In this document: positions 33,960 through 42,660 of the stretch, one piece after another
How the letters are laid out: each line of letters starts with the position of its first letter
Numbering within the stretch: position 1 is the first letter of the stretch
From: Paenibacillus cymbidii
GTDB lineage: Bacteria > Bacillota > Bacilli > Paenibacillales > NBRC-103111
Length of the DNA: 64,000 nt
Direction: 5' to 3'
Assembly (NCBI RefSeq): GCF_004764705.1
Contig: NZ_SHLX01000032.1
Location: forward strand, 37,663 to 101,662
Notes under the pieces: model-generated
Databases searched by the model: none
What the model was told of the DNA's origin: nothing
Seen by the model: only the letters and a program-made list of their open reading frames with translations
Position numbers and translations under genes: made by a program

Positions 33960-35555
33960 ATGGGGAAAACAAAGCAATGGCTGCTCGGCGGCACGCTGCT
34001 CGCCGTCGCGCTGACGTCGGTGCTTGCCGGCTGCAGCGGCAAGGAATCTCCGCAAACGACGGGAAGCGCCGCGCCGTCCGCCGCCAAGTCGGAGGACAAG
34101 TACGACAAGCTGCCGAAGGAAATCAGCGTCTCGATGTTCGATCGCGGCGCCGTTGCCGCGGATGAAGGGACATACGAGACGAACCGCTGGACCAAGTGGA
34201 TTGGCGAGCAGTCCGGCATCAAGGCAAAGTTCGTGCCGGTTCCGCGCGGCCAGGCGCAGGAGAAGCTCAACACGCTGATCGCCTCCGGAGAAGCGCCGGA
34301 CGTAATCTGGGAATACGACCGCAATTACATCGCCACGCTCGCTTCCCAAGGGGTCATCCAGCCGCTGGACGACTATATCGAGAAGTACAGCACGACGATG
34401 AAGGAATATATCAAAGCGAATCCCGACTTGAAGCCTTATATGACGATCAACGGCAACATTTACGCCATTACGACAAGAAGGCCGATGAACGGCATCGCCA
34501 ACGCCGGCATGTGGATTCGCCAGGACTGGCTCGACAAGGTGGGGATGAAGGCGCCGACGACGGAAGAAGAGTTTTTTGCCGTGGCCAAGGCGTTCAAGGA
34601 CAAGGGGCTGGCCGGCAGCGCCGCGGCTCCGGTCGTTTCGCTGTACACCTGGGGCAACGTCGTCCAGGCATTGTTCGCGGCGCACAGCTCGCAGTGGTAC
34701 CTGGAAAACGGCAAAATGACGAACAGCAATTTCGTCGACCGCAATGCCGGATCGATCGCATTCGAGCGCAAGTTATATGAAAACGGATACATCGACAAGG
34801 AGTATTTGACCGACAAAAACAGCCAGAAGATGATGACCGACTGGGCCCAGGGCAAGATCGGCATCCTGCTCGGCACCGTCGGCAACAGCATCGACAACTA
34901 TATGAAGGATCTGCTCAAAAACGTGCCGGACGCCAATCCGGTGCCGCTGGCCGCTTTCTCCACCAAGTACGGCAAGTACGGCGTTTACCAGGAAACCCAG
35001 GCGAACATTTTCATCACTTTCAACAAGGACATGAAAAACCCGAAGGCCGCCATCGAGTACCTCGACTGGATGATGGCCAAAGGCTGGTTCCCGCTGATGA
35101 ACGGCAACGAAAACGTGCACTACAAGCTGGTGAACGGCGTGCCGCAAACAATCGACGCCGACAAGTTCAAGAAGGAAGTTTCGTACGCCGGCGAGTATGC
35201 GATCGTGCGCGACGAAGCCAAAACGTTCAAGCTCGACGACTTGCTCGTCAAAGCGGCGCCGGACGCCGTTTCGCAGCGCTGGGCGAAGCTGTTCGCAAAC
35301 GCGATTCAAACGTCGCTCGCCGTGCCGTTCCGCCGGGACATCCCGTATGCGCCGAACGCGCCGGAGATCAGCAACGTGCTGACTAGCATCGGACCGAAGT
35401 TGACCGAAATCCGTACGCGCGCGATCATCAAGGGCGATATCAGCCCGGACGAGGCGCTTGAGATGATGAAGAAGGAATACAAAAACGCGGGCGGCGACAA
35501 GGCCGACCAGGTCGCGCAGGACTGGTACGAAAAAAATAAAGCGGGCTTCAAATAA
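33960..35555 (+). CDS. Extracellular solute-binding lipoprotein, region 2
   Basis: A 531-residue binding protein with a lipoprotein signal (lipobox VLAGCSG, Cys about 25) and Ser/Ala linker. It is of the large LplA-like type, with an aromatic-rich C-terminal half. ATG 33960 follows GGGAGG. A 99-base gap with AT-rich sequence (TTATGATATACT) separates it from the permeases and could hold an extra promoter. A hairpin follows at 35573-35602. Confidence 0.9.
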   Translation: MGKTKQWLLGGTLLAVALTSVLAGCSGKESPQTTGSAAPSAAKSEDKYDKLPKEISVSMFDRGAVAADEGTYETNRWTKWIGEQSGIKAKFVPVPRGQAQEKLNTLIASGEAPDVIWEYDRNYIATLASQGVIQPLDDYIEKYSTTMKEYIKANPDLKPYMTINGNIYAITTRRPMNGIANAGMWIRQDWLDKVGMKAPTTEEEFFAVAKAFKDKGLAGSAAAPVVSLYTWGNVVQALFAAHSSQWYLENGKMTNSNFVDRNAGSIAFERKLYENGYIDKEYLTDKNSQKMMTDWAQGKIGILLGTVGNSIDNYMKDLLKNVPDANPVPLAAFSTKYGKYGVYQETQANIFITFNKDMKNPKAAIEYLDWMMAKGWFPLMNGNENVHYKLVNGVPQTIDADKFKKEVSYAGEYAIVRDEAKTFKLDDLLVKAAPDAVSQRWAKLFANAIQTSLAVPFRRDIPYAPNAPEISNVLTSIGPKLTEIRTRAIIKGDISPDEALEMMKKEYKNAGGDKADQVAQDWYEKNKAGFK

Positions 35556-35572
35556 CAGCTGACAGCAGGAAC

Positions 35573-35602
35573 GGAACGGGCCTCTTCGGAAGTCCCGTTT
35601 CC
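35573..35602 (+). other. Stem-loop after the region 2 solute-binding protein gene
   Basis: GGAACGGG pairs with CCCGTTTCC (one bulged base) around a loop containing CTCTTCGGAAG. No T-run. It sits between the abundant binding-protein message and the regulator gene, where it may lower read-through or protect the upstream end. Confidence 0.5.
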
Positions 35603-35621
35603 ATGGGCGGGGGGCGGGAGC

Positions 35622-37973
35622 ATGCTCTGGAGGAAGCAAAGTCATACGAAACGGGCGATGGCGGTCATTGTGCTGTTCCTCGGCATCAGCATTGTCGCGA
35701 CGGCGGGCTTGTCCTATTTCATTACGACCGACCATCTGGAGACGGAAGTCGAGCAGGTGAACCGTTCGCTGCTGCGGGAAGTGAACGGGAAGCTGCTGCT
35801 CGTCCTGAAAGGGATCGACACGGAGGCGATCCAGTTTCTGCGCAGCCGGGATATGTGGGGCTTCATGGAGGACGATTCCGACGTGCAGAATAACGCGATC
35901 GCGATCAATGCGCGCATCACCGACATTCTGATGAGCAATGACGCCATCTTTTCGATCGACCTGTATTCGTATGCGAAGGACCGCCGGTCCTGGTCGAACT
36001 TGTTCCAGCAGCTCGCCCAGCCTTCCGATTACCGATGGCTCGACGATTTCAAAGGCTACAAAGGCTTCTACCAGTGGATCGGCACCCGCAAGCTGTCGAT
36101 CGACGATACGGGCGCGATCCAGCACAATGTGGTCACCTTGCTGCGATCGTACCCGCTTACGCACGCCGAAGGCTACCGCAAAGGGGTCGTCAGCGTCAAT
36201 ATCGACGAGGTGACGATTTATAATCTGATTGGCAGCGCCATCGAGCCGTCGCTCGGCTACTTGTTCATCGCCGACGGCAGCGGCACGATCATCAGCCATG
36301 CCGACAAATCGCGCATCGGCACCAAAACGGGCGCCTCGTTCTGGGGCAAAGGACCGGACAAACAAACGGAAGGCCGCTTCCGCATCCGCGAGAACGGCGC
36401 GGGGCAAACCGTGTTCTTCACGACGAACGCCTACACCGGCTGGAAAATCGTCAGCGTCGTGTCCGACGTAGCGCTGAACAAGCCGCTGGTCAGCGTGCGC
36501 AATACGATGCTGGGCATCTCGCTTCTGCTTCTGCTGCTCGCCGCCGGCATGGCGGTCGTCGTCGGACGCTGGACGTTCCGGCCGATCAACCGGCTGCTTG
36601 CCGGCGTCTCGCGGCAACTGCAAACGCATCGCACTTACCCCGACAAGCCCGAGGACGGCGCGCGCGACGAGTTCGGCCGCATCGAGCGGTCGCTGTCGCA
36701 CCTCCTCGCGGACAGCGACCGGATGCACCGGCATATGCGCGAGACGCAGCCGATGGTCAAGTGGCGGCTGGCGATGGACGCGCTGACCGGCGCGCGCACG
36801 ACGCCGGGCGAGCTGCTGCAGAGCCTGGACGCGATCGGCTCGCCGCTGCACGCGGGCCAGTTCGTGGTGATGGCGGCGGAGTTCGACCGCCGGGCGGAAA
36901 TCGCTTCGGCGCACGATATGCAGCTGTACTGCTACGCGCTCGGCAACGTCGCCGAAGAAATGATCAACGCGGAGAATCGCGGCTTGGCGATCGAAGCGCG
37001 CGAAGGGCTTGTCGTCATCGTGGTCAGCTTCGCGGACGACGCCGGCGACGCGAACCAACTGCGCGCGTTTGCCGTCGCGGAGCTGATCAAGAGCTTCGTG
37101 CAGGAGCATTTCAAGCGCACGATTTCACTTGGCGTCGGACGGCTGGCGCACAGTGTCGACGAATTGCAGACGTCCTATCACGACGCGCTGTCGGCGCTTT
37201 CCTACAAGCTGATTCTCGGCGAAAATACGATCATCTCCGGCGACGATATCCGCGAGCCGGCAGGGGGCGAGTTTCTGCGGCTGATCGGGGCGACGGACGG
37301 CATTCTCGACTCGCTGCGGCTGCTCGACCGCGAGAAGATGAAGAAGCAGACGGCACGCTGGTTCGGCGAAATGACGGAGGGGCGCGCGGCGCCCGATCTC
37401 ATTCGCCAGGCGGTCGTGCAGTTCATGATGAAAGCCGCGGGAGCCGTCGCCGAAATCGATCCGGCGCTGCTGGACGAGGCGCCTTCCCATCGGCTGTTCG
37501 ACCTGCTCAGCCAATACGAAAGCATTCGCGAGCTGGCCGATTTTGTCGGCGAGCAGTTGGACGGCTACGCCGACCGGATCGAAGCGCGGCGCAGCGCCCG
37601 CGAATCGAGCGGCGTAGTGGAGCGGATCATCGCCTTTATCGACAGCCATTACATGCGCAGCGATTTATCGCTGAACTATTTGGCCGGGGAGTTCAAGATG
37701 AGCGTTTCGTATTTGAGCCGCTTGTTCAAGGAGCATACCGAAGGCAATTTCATCGACTACCTGATGGATATCCGCATCGCCAGGGCGAAGGAAATGCTGG
37801 CCGCAAGCGACATGCTGATCCGGGATGTATCGGAAGCGGTCGGCTACTCCAACGCCAACAGCTTTGTGCGCATTTTCAAGAAGAGCACGGGCCTGACGCC
37901 AGGCGAATTCCGCGAACGCGAGCGAGGGTCGGGGGCGGGATCAGGATCGGGAGCGGGGCCGTCCGGCAAGTGA
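35622..37973 (+). CDS. AraC family regulator with membrane-bound extracellular sensor, region 2
   Basis: A 783-residue one-component sensor with membrane helices at about residues 13-34 and 296-318 enclosing a cache-type extracellular domain, a HAMP-like linker, and a C-terminal AraC domain (LNYLAGEFKMSVSYLSRLFK; then ISEAVGYSNANS-like VSEAVGYSNANSFVRIFKK, ending TPGEFRERE). It is in line with the ABC genes upstream and the lyase-like gene downstream, so it most likely controls this operon. Its C-terminal tail is Gly/Ser-rich. Confidence 0.9.
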   Translation: MLWRKQSHTKRAMAVIVLFLGISIVATAGLSYFITTDHLETEVEQVNRSLLREVNGKLLLVLKGIDTEAIQFLRSRDMWGFMEDDSDVQNNAIAINARITDILMSNDAIFSIDLYSYAKDRRSWSNLFQQLAQPSDYRWLDDFKGYKGFYQWIGTRKLSIDDTGAIQHNVVTLLRSYPLTHAEGYRKGVVSVNIDEVTIYNLIGSAIEPSLGYLFIADGSGTIISHADKSRIGTKTGASFWGKGPDKQTEGRFRIRENGAGQTVFFTTNAYTGWKIVSVVSDVALNKPLVSVRNTMLGISLLLLLLAAGMAVVVGRWTFRPINRLLAGVSRQLQTHRTYPDKPEDGARDEFGRIERSLSHLLADSDRMHRHMRETQPMVKWRLAMDALTGARTTPGELLQSLDAIGSPLHAGQFVVMAAEFDRRAEIASAHDMQLYCYALGNVAEEMINAENRGLAIEAREGLVVIVVSFADDAGDANQLRAFAVAELIKSFVQEHFKRTISLGVGRLAHSVDELQTSYHDALSALSYKLILGENTIISGDDIREPAGGEFLRLIGATDGILDSLRLLDREKMKKQTARWFGEMTEGRAAPDLIRQAVVQFMMKAAGAVAEIDPALLDEAPSHRLFDLLSQYESIRELADFVGEQLDGYADRIEARRSARESSGVVERIIAFIDSHYMRSDLSLNYLAGEFKMSVSYLSRLFKEHTEGNFIDYLMDIRIARAKEMLAASDMLIRDVSEAVGYSNANSFVRIFKKSTGLTPGEFRERERGSGAGSGSGAGPSGK

Positions 37974-37985
37974 CGAAGGGAGAAT

Positions 37986-39080
37986 ATGAGGGATATGCTG
38001 CAAACGAAAACCGTTGTCGACGCGACAACCGGCCTGCTCACTATGGCGATCGGCAGGGAAGGCGCGGATACGTCGCACCATTATTTTACGGCGATGACGT
38101 GGCTGAGCGACAGCCGCCACCTGGTGCTTCAGACGAACATCGATCGCGAAACGCTGCATGGAACGACCGTGCTGTTCGATACGGAAACCGGCCGGACGAA
38201 GGTACTGGAAGAGGAGGCCGTCTGGGGCGGCGGCATCGTCTCGTCCGACGACTGGTTGTACATGATCCGCGGGAACGAGCTGCATGCGCTGCATCCGCTG
38301 TCGGGCGCCCGGCGGACGGTATGCAGGCTGGACTCCGACTGTGCGCTCCACGGGCCGCCGTCGATCACGAACGACGGCCGTACGCTGGGCCTCTACTGGA
38401 CGCGGCAGACGGAAGCCGGCGGGGACGAGGCCGCGGGCGGCACGGAGTGGATCGTCGGCACCGTCGATGCCGCAACCGGCGAAGTGAAAGAAGCGATTCG
38501 GCCGCAGTTCGCCGAACCTTACCCGGTGGCGAATCATGCGATGATCAACCCGGTCGATCCGGAGCAAATCTTCTTCTGCCACGAAGGCAAAACGGAGCAT
38601 ATCCCGGACCGCCTGTGGGTGGCGGACGTCCGTACGCAGCGGATGCGCAACCTGTTCGCGCAGAAGCGTCGCGGCGACGGCACGCATGTCGAATACGTCG
38701 GCCACGAGATGTGGGCGTATGACGGAAGCGGGCTGGTCTTCGTGAAGTACCCGCATAGCCCCGACCAGCAGACAGGCGTCTGGTTCGTCGACCGCAGCGG
38801 AGGCGCCAGCTTCGTCAACGGCGACTACCGCTATTGGCATGTCGGCATCAGTCCCGACGGCACGCGCGCCGCTGCCGACACCCAGGAGCCCGGCGTCGCC
38901 AAAATCGTGCTGATCGACACGGCGACGAAACGGTCGCGGCTGCTGTGCGAACTGCCGTGCCGCGGCCGCCATCCGGCGCATCCGCACCCGTCGTTCAGCC
39001 CGGACAGCCGCAAAGTGACGTTCAGCTTCACGGACGAGCGCGATGACTTGTGGGTCGGCGTGATGACCGTTCCGGATTAA
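37986..39080 (+). CDS. Oligogalacturonate lyase-like beta-propeller enzyme (PL22 type)
   Basis: A 364-residue seven-bladed propeller protein like oligogalacturonate lyase, a cytoplasmic enzyme that splits short pectin fragments to 5-keto-4-deoxyuronate. Family-like marks are SHHYFTAMTWLSD, VANHAMINPVDPEQIFFCHEG, VGHEMWAYDG and HPHPSFSPDSRKV; the His residues would bind the catalytic metal. No signal peptide. ATG 37986 is close to its ribosome site; ATG 37995 is an alternative. It starts 12 bases after the AraC sensor and ends the operon. Confidence 0.82.
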   Translation: MRDMLQTKTVVDATTGLLTMAIGREGADTSHHYFTAMTWLSDSRHLVLQTNIDRETLHGTTVLFDTETGRTKVLEEEAVWGGGIVSSDDWLYMIRGNELHALHPLSGARRTVCRLDSDCALHGPPSITNDGRTLGLYWTRQTEAGGDEAAGGTEWIVGTVDAATGEVKEAIRPQFAEPYPVANHAMINPVDPEQIFFCHEGKTEHIPDRLWVADVRTQRMRNLFAQKRRGDGTHVEYVGHEMWAYDGSGLVFVKYPHSPDQQTGVWFVDRSGGASFVNGDYRYWHVGISPDGTRAAADTQEPGVAKIVLIDTATKRSRLLCELPCRGRHPAHPHPSFSPDSRKVTFSFTDERDDLWVGVMTVPD

Positions 39081-39082
39081 AT

Positions 39083-39097
39083 GTATGCCAGTTATAC
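39083..39097. promoter_or_regulatory. Candidate ROK operator, imperfect copy
   Basis: GTATG-CCAGT-TATAC matches the GTATA-N5-TATAC palindrome at nine of ten positions. It lies just after the lyase-like gene, upstream of the terminator. Confidence 0.35.
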
Positions 39098-39227
39098 AAA
39101 TAAGCAAAATTAATTGGACAAAAACAGTCGGAATACTTTATGATTCTACGTACCGGCGAATAACAAGCATGACGCGGCGGCAATCGTAAACTGCGGACTC
39201 GCCGTCATACGGATCGACTGGACCAAC

Positions 39228-39272
39228 CGGAGATACCGAGCCTGTACACAGGCTTGCCGTCTCCGTTTTTTT
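39228..39272 (+). terminator. Rho-independent terminator of the region 2 operon
   Basis: CGGAGA pairs with TCTCCG, enclosing AGCCTGT/ACAGGCT, and seven T residues follow. Confidence 0.8.
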
Positions 39273-39324
39273 GTCGTTCCCGGGAAACGACAAAACGAAC
39301 GGAGAAAAAAATTCGTGCATTTTA

Positions 39325-39345
39325 TTAGTATAACCATTATACTAA
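39325..39345. promoter_or_regulatory. Candidate ROK operator at the region 3 transporter promoter
   Basis: Perfect palindrome TTAGTATA-N5-TATACTAA, 47 bases before the binding-protein start. The TATACT inside it could also be a -10. The half-site GTATA and N5 spacing match the site upstream of the ROK regulator gene (46961-46979). Confidence 0.6.
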
Positions 39346-39351
39346 ATACAA

Positions 39352-39366
39352 GTGAAGCGCTTTCCA
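39352..39366. promoter_or_regulatory. Possible cre (CcpA) box
   Basis: GTGAAGCGCTTTCCA has the AAGCGCTT core of a catabolite-response element but departs from the full consensus on its left side. It lies between the ROK-type operator and the binding-protein gene, a usual place for carbon repression. Confidence 0.4.
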
Positions 39367-39391
39367 ACCACCTGAAGGGGGCAACCGATCC

Positions 39392-40774
39392 ATGAGAAAA
39401 ACGGGTATTGTCAGCGTGCTGCTGACGGGATTGCTGGTTACGACAGCTTGCGGCTCGCAAGCGAAAAACAACGCGGGCTCATCGCCGAGCGCCTCGGCAT
39501 CGTCTTCGCCATCCGCTTCTGTCTCCGCCTCGGCTTCGGCCGCGCCGGCATCGGCGACACCGGCCAAGGCGGAAGAAATTACGTTCTGGTCCTGGTCGCC
39601 GGAAGACGCCATTTGGCAGGAGCTGATCAAAGCGTTCAACGCCAAATACCCGAACATCAAGGTGACGTACACGCAAACGCCGTCCGCCGATTACCAGAAG
39701 AAGATCCAGGTGGCGGTCCAGGCCGGCCAGGCGCCCGATGTCATGGCGTTCGAATACGGCCCGATGATCAAAAACTTCGCTTCCGTGCTCGAACCTCTGG
39801 CGCCGCTCGCGGAGAAGTCGCTCGGCAAAGACTGGGAGAAGCTGTTCAAATCGTCGCCGATGACGTTGTCCAAGAAGAACGATTACAAAACGATTCCGAC
39901 CGGCGTGGCGGTGACGCCGTTCCTGTCCTACGACGTCGACCTGTTCAAGAAGGTGGGCGCGGAGCCGCCGAAAACGTACGATGACCTTAAAGCCGTCGTC
40001 AAAAAATTCGAAGACGCCAAGCTGCCGGGCATCATCCCGCGCGTCGGCTTCGCCGGCGGCAAAAGCTCGACCGTCACCGACGTGTTCTACACGCTCATCA
40101 ATCAGATCGCGCCGAACAAGCTGTACGACGCCGACGCGGGCAAAGCGAAGTTCACCGATCCGGAATTTATCAAGGCGACGCAGGCGTTCAAGCAGTTCTA
40201 TACCGACAACCTGTTCCAGGACGGGAACTTGACGACGAAATTCGACCCGGACCTGCGCGAAATGTATTTGAAGAAAAATCAGATCCCGATGATTCTGGTC
40301 GGCGCCTGGATCATGACCGACGTGGCGAACAAGGACGCGCTCGGCCTCGGCAGCCGCACATTCGGCCTCGTGCCGATGCCGACGATCGCCGGCGGCAAAA
40401 CGAGCGTGCTGACGAACGGCGACGTGCCTCTCGGCATCAACAAGGAATCCAAGCATAAGGACGCCGCCTGGAAATTCGTCGAATTCATGGCGACCGGCGA
40501 TTACCAATCGATTTTGGCCAAAGGGCTGCAGTTCCTGCCGGTCAAGGAAGGCATGTCGATGGACACGTCGAAGCTGAAAACCGACATCGAGAAGCAGTCG
40601 GCCGACCTGATCGTCAAGACGCTGGCGGAAAGCACCGGCGGCATGCGGTTCCTCGACAATGCCAGCATCGAGCAGGTTCTGTTTACGCAGCTGCAGAAAG
40701 TGGCCAGCGGCTCGGCTTCGCCGGAGCAAGCGATGGCGGAAGTGCAGAAGGCGTCGGAAGCGGTCAAACGGTGA
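39392..40774 (+). CDS. Sugar ABC transporter substrate-binding lipoprotein (CUT1), region 3
   Basis: A 460-residue family 1 sugar-binding lipoprotein: signal peptide with lipobox LLVTTACGSQ, a long Ser/Ala linker, then the binding domain starting EEITFWSWSPED. Near the end GDVPLGINKESKHKDAAWKF is the usual hinge-region signature. It heads an operon with two permeases and two sulfatases, so the ligand may be a desulfated or sulfated oligosaccharide. Unlike regions 1 and 2, this is a typical MalE-size protein. Confidence 0.9.
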   Translation: MRKTGIVSVLLTGLLVTTACGSQAKNNAGSSPSASASSSPSASVSASASAAPASATPAKAEEITFWSWSPEDAIWQELIKAFNAKYPNIKVTYTQTPSADYQKKIQVAVQAGQAPDVMAFEYGPMIKNFASVLEPLAPLAEKSLGKDWEKLFKSSPMTLSKKNDYKTIPTGVAVTPFLSYDVDLFKKVGAEPPKTYDDLKAVVKKFEDAKLPGIIPRVGFAGGKSSTVTDVFYTLINQIAPNKLYDADAGKAKFTDPEFIKATQAFKQFYTDNLFQDGNLTTKFDPDLREMYLKKNQIPMILVGAWIMTDVANKDALGLGSRTFGLVPMPTIAGGKTSVLTNGDVPLGINKESKHKDAAWKFVEFMATGDYQSILAKGLQFLPVKEGMSMDTSKLKTDIEKQSADLIVKTLAESTGGMRFLDNASIEQVLFTQLQKVASGSASPEQAMAEVQKASEAVKR

Positions 40775-40826
40775 GAAAACCTTTACCTTTGCCTTTCGAA
40801 TTGTGATAACAGACGTACGGTCCGCA

Positions 40827-40865
40827 GCCGGCGAAAGAGAGCGGCATCGCTTTTCTTTCGCCGGC
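40827..40865 (+). other. Stem-loop after the region 3 solute-binding protein gene
   Basis: GCCGGCGAAAG and CTTTCGCCGGC form a perfect 11-bp stem with an inner AGCG/CGCT. It lies between the binding-protein gene and the first permease. No T-run follows, so read-through is expected. Confidence 0.6.
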
Positions 40866-40899
40866 GCCGCATCGGCCGTATAGGGAGGAACGGGAACCC

Positions 40900-41802
40900 G
40901 TGATGGTCAGTCAGGCTCTTGAGCGTACGTATCGGAAACGGAAGCAACGGTTCGCCGGCTTGCTGTTCGTGCTGCCGCTGCTGCTGTTTGTCGCCGTATT
41001 CGTCTTTTTCGGCATCTTCTACAACATCTACATCGGCTTCTTCGACTGGTCGGGAATCGGCGAGAAGGTGTTTGTCGGACTGGGCAACTACGCCGAGCTG
41101 TTCCGCGATCCGAACTTTTACGACGCGCTCGGCCATACGTTTTATTTTCTGCTGCTGACGACGCCGGTATCGATTGCGCTTGGCCTTGTGCTGGCCACGA
41201 TGCTGAACGCGGTGTGGGGAGCAAGCAGTCTGTTCAAATCGATTCTGTTCGTGCCGCACGTCATTGCGATCGTCACCGTCGGCACGACGTTCACCGGCAT
41301 TTACGAGCCGAACTTCGGGCTGCTGAACGAAGCGCTGCGTTTTTTCGGTCTCGGCTCTCTGGCGCACTCCTGGCTGTCCGATCCGGCCACCTCGCTGATC
41401 GCCATCGCCGCCGTTTATATTTTTGCCATCGCCGGCTTCTATATGCTGATCTACTATACGAGCCTGCTGAACATCGACCAGGAAATTTTCGATGCCGGCA
41501 AAATCGACGGAGCGGGCGTATACCGCTCGTTCACCCATATTATCGTACCGATGCTGAAGGGAACGCACATCACGCTGCTGATTCTCGGCATCATCTATGC
41601 GCTGAAGGTGTTCGATCTGGTCTGGATCATGACCGAAGGCGGGCCTGGCGGCGCAACGGAGCTGTTATCCACTTTTCTGTACCGGGAATCGCTGCTGAAA
41701 TACCGGACCGGCTACAGCGCGTCGATTTCGGTCGTGCTGCTGCTTATCGCTTTTGGCTATACCGTGTTCCAGCTGCGCATTTACAACCGGGTCAGGAGGT
41801 GA
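40900..41802 (+). CDS. Sugar ABC transporter permease (MalF-like), region 3
   Basis: A 300-residue permease of the CUT1 MalF/UgpA group with six helices; EAA-type loop EIFDAGKIDGAGVYRSFTHI. A GTG start at 40900 is ten bases after GGGAGGA; the ATG at 40903 is an equally possible start one codon later. It lies 125 bases after the binding-protein gene and four bases before the second permease. Confidence 0.9.
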   Translation: MMVSQALERTYRKRKQRFAGLLFVLPLLLFVAVFVFFGIFYNIYIGFFDWSGIGEKVFVGLGNYAELFRDPNFYDALGHTFYFLLLTTPVSIALGLVLATMLNAVWGASSLFKSILFVPHVIAIVTVGTTFTGIYEPNFGLLNEALRFFGLGSLAHSWLSDPATSLIAIAAVYIFAIAGFYMLIYYTSLLNIDQEIFDAGKIDGAGVYRSFTHIIVPMLKGTHITLLILGIIYALKVFDLVWIMTEGGPGGATELLSTFLYRESLLKYRTGYSASISVVLLLIAFGYTVFQLRIYNRVRR

Positions 41803-41806
41803 CGTC

Positions 41807-42595
41807 ATGTTCGGCCGCATCAAGCTTTCGGAAAAAATAACGATCAACGTGCTGCTCATGCTGATCGTCGCGCTTTGGCTCGTGCCGATGTTCTATCTCG
41901 TGCTGTATTCGTTCGAAGGCGGCGGATGGGCGAACTACAAGGCGGTGCTGACGCTGGACCTGTTCCCGCACTTCCTGCTGAACAGCCTGATCGTGTCCGT
42001 CTCCGTGCTGACGGCTTTGCTCGTCGTCGTGGCGCTGGCCGCTTACGGCTTCAGCAAGCTGAAATTTCCCGGCCACGGCATCTTGTTTGCATTATGCCTG
42101 ATCGGCCTGATGATTCCTCCGGTGGCGATGCTCGTCCCTCTATTCCAGACGATCAAAACGCTGCACTGGATGAACACGTACTTCTCGCTGATCGGCCCGG
42201 AGGTGGCGATGTCGATTCCGTTTTCGCTGCTCATCGCGCGCAACGCGTTCGAGGAAATCCCGAACGAGCTGCTGGAAGCGGCGGATATCGACGGGTGCGG
42301 CGTCTGGGGCAAATTCGTGCACATCATTCTGCCGCTGGCCGTTCCGGTGCTGACGACGGTCGGCATTCTCGCTTTTCTCAATTCGTGGAACCAGTATTTG
42401 TTCCCGCTTGTATTCATCAGCAAGGAAACGATGATGACGGTGACGATGGCGCCGAAATTTTTTATTCAGGAGTATACGTCCGATTTTCATAAAGTGTTTG
42501 CCGCGCTTGTGCTCATTACCATTCCGATCGTAATCCTGTATATATTCGGCCAGAAATACATGCAGCGCGGCTTGACGAGCGGCGCCATCAAATAG
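41807..42595 (+). CDS. Sugar ABC transporter permease (MalG-like), region 3
   Basis: A 262-residue permease, partner of the preceding one, with EAA loop LLEAADIDGCGVWGKFVHII and C-terminus QKYMQRGLTSGAIK, typical of the MalG group. ATG 41807 follows AGGAGGT by six bases. Confidence 0.9.
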   Translation: MFGRIKLSEKITINVLLMLIVALWLVPMFYLVLYSFEGGGWANYKAVLTLDLFPHFLLNSLIVSVSVLTALLVVVALAAYGFSKLKFPGHGILFALCLIGLMIPPVAMLVPLFQTIKTLHWMNTYFSLIGPEVAMSIPFSLLIARNAFEEIPNELLEAADIDGCGVWGKFVHIILPLAVPVLTTVGILAFLNSWNQYLFPLVFISKETMMTVTMAPKFFIQEYTSDFHKVFAALVLITIPIVILYIFGQKYMQRGLTSGAIK

Positions 42596-42616
42596 ATCGA
42601 CTGCCCAGAGCGGAGA

Positions 42617-42636
42617 GAGTTTAGCAAGCTAAACTC
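42617..42636. promoter_or_regulatory. Near-perfect palindrome before the first sulfatase gene
   Basis: GAGTTTAGC-AA-GCTAAACTC: nine-bp arms with a two-base centre, ending 24 bases before the sulfatase start and 10 bases before its GGAGG site. It could be an operator for a second regulator or an RNA hairpin affecting sulfatase translation. Confidence 0.5.
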
Positions 42637-42660
42637 CCTATATTTGGAGGAGGGAACGAA

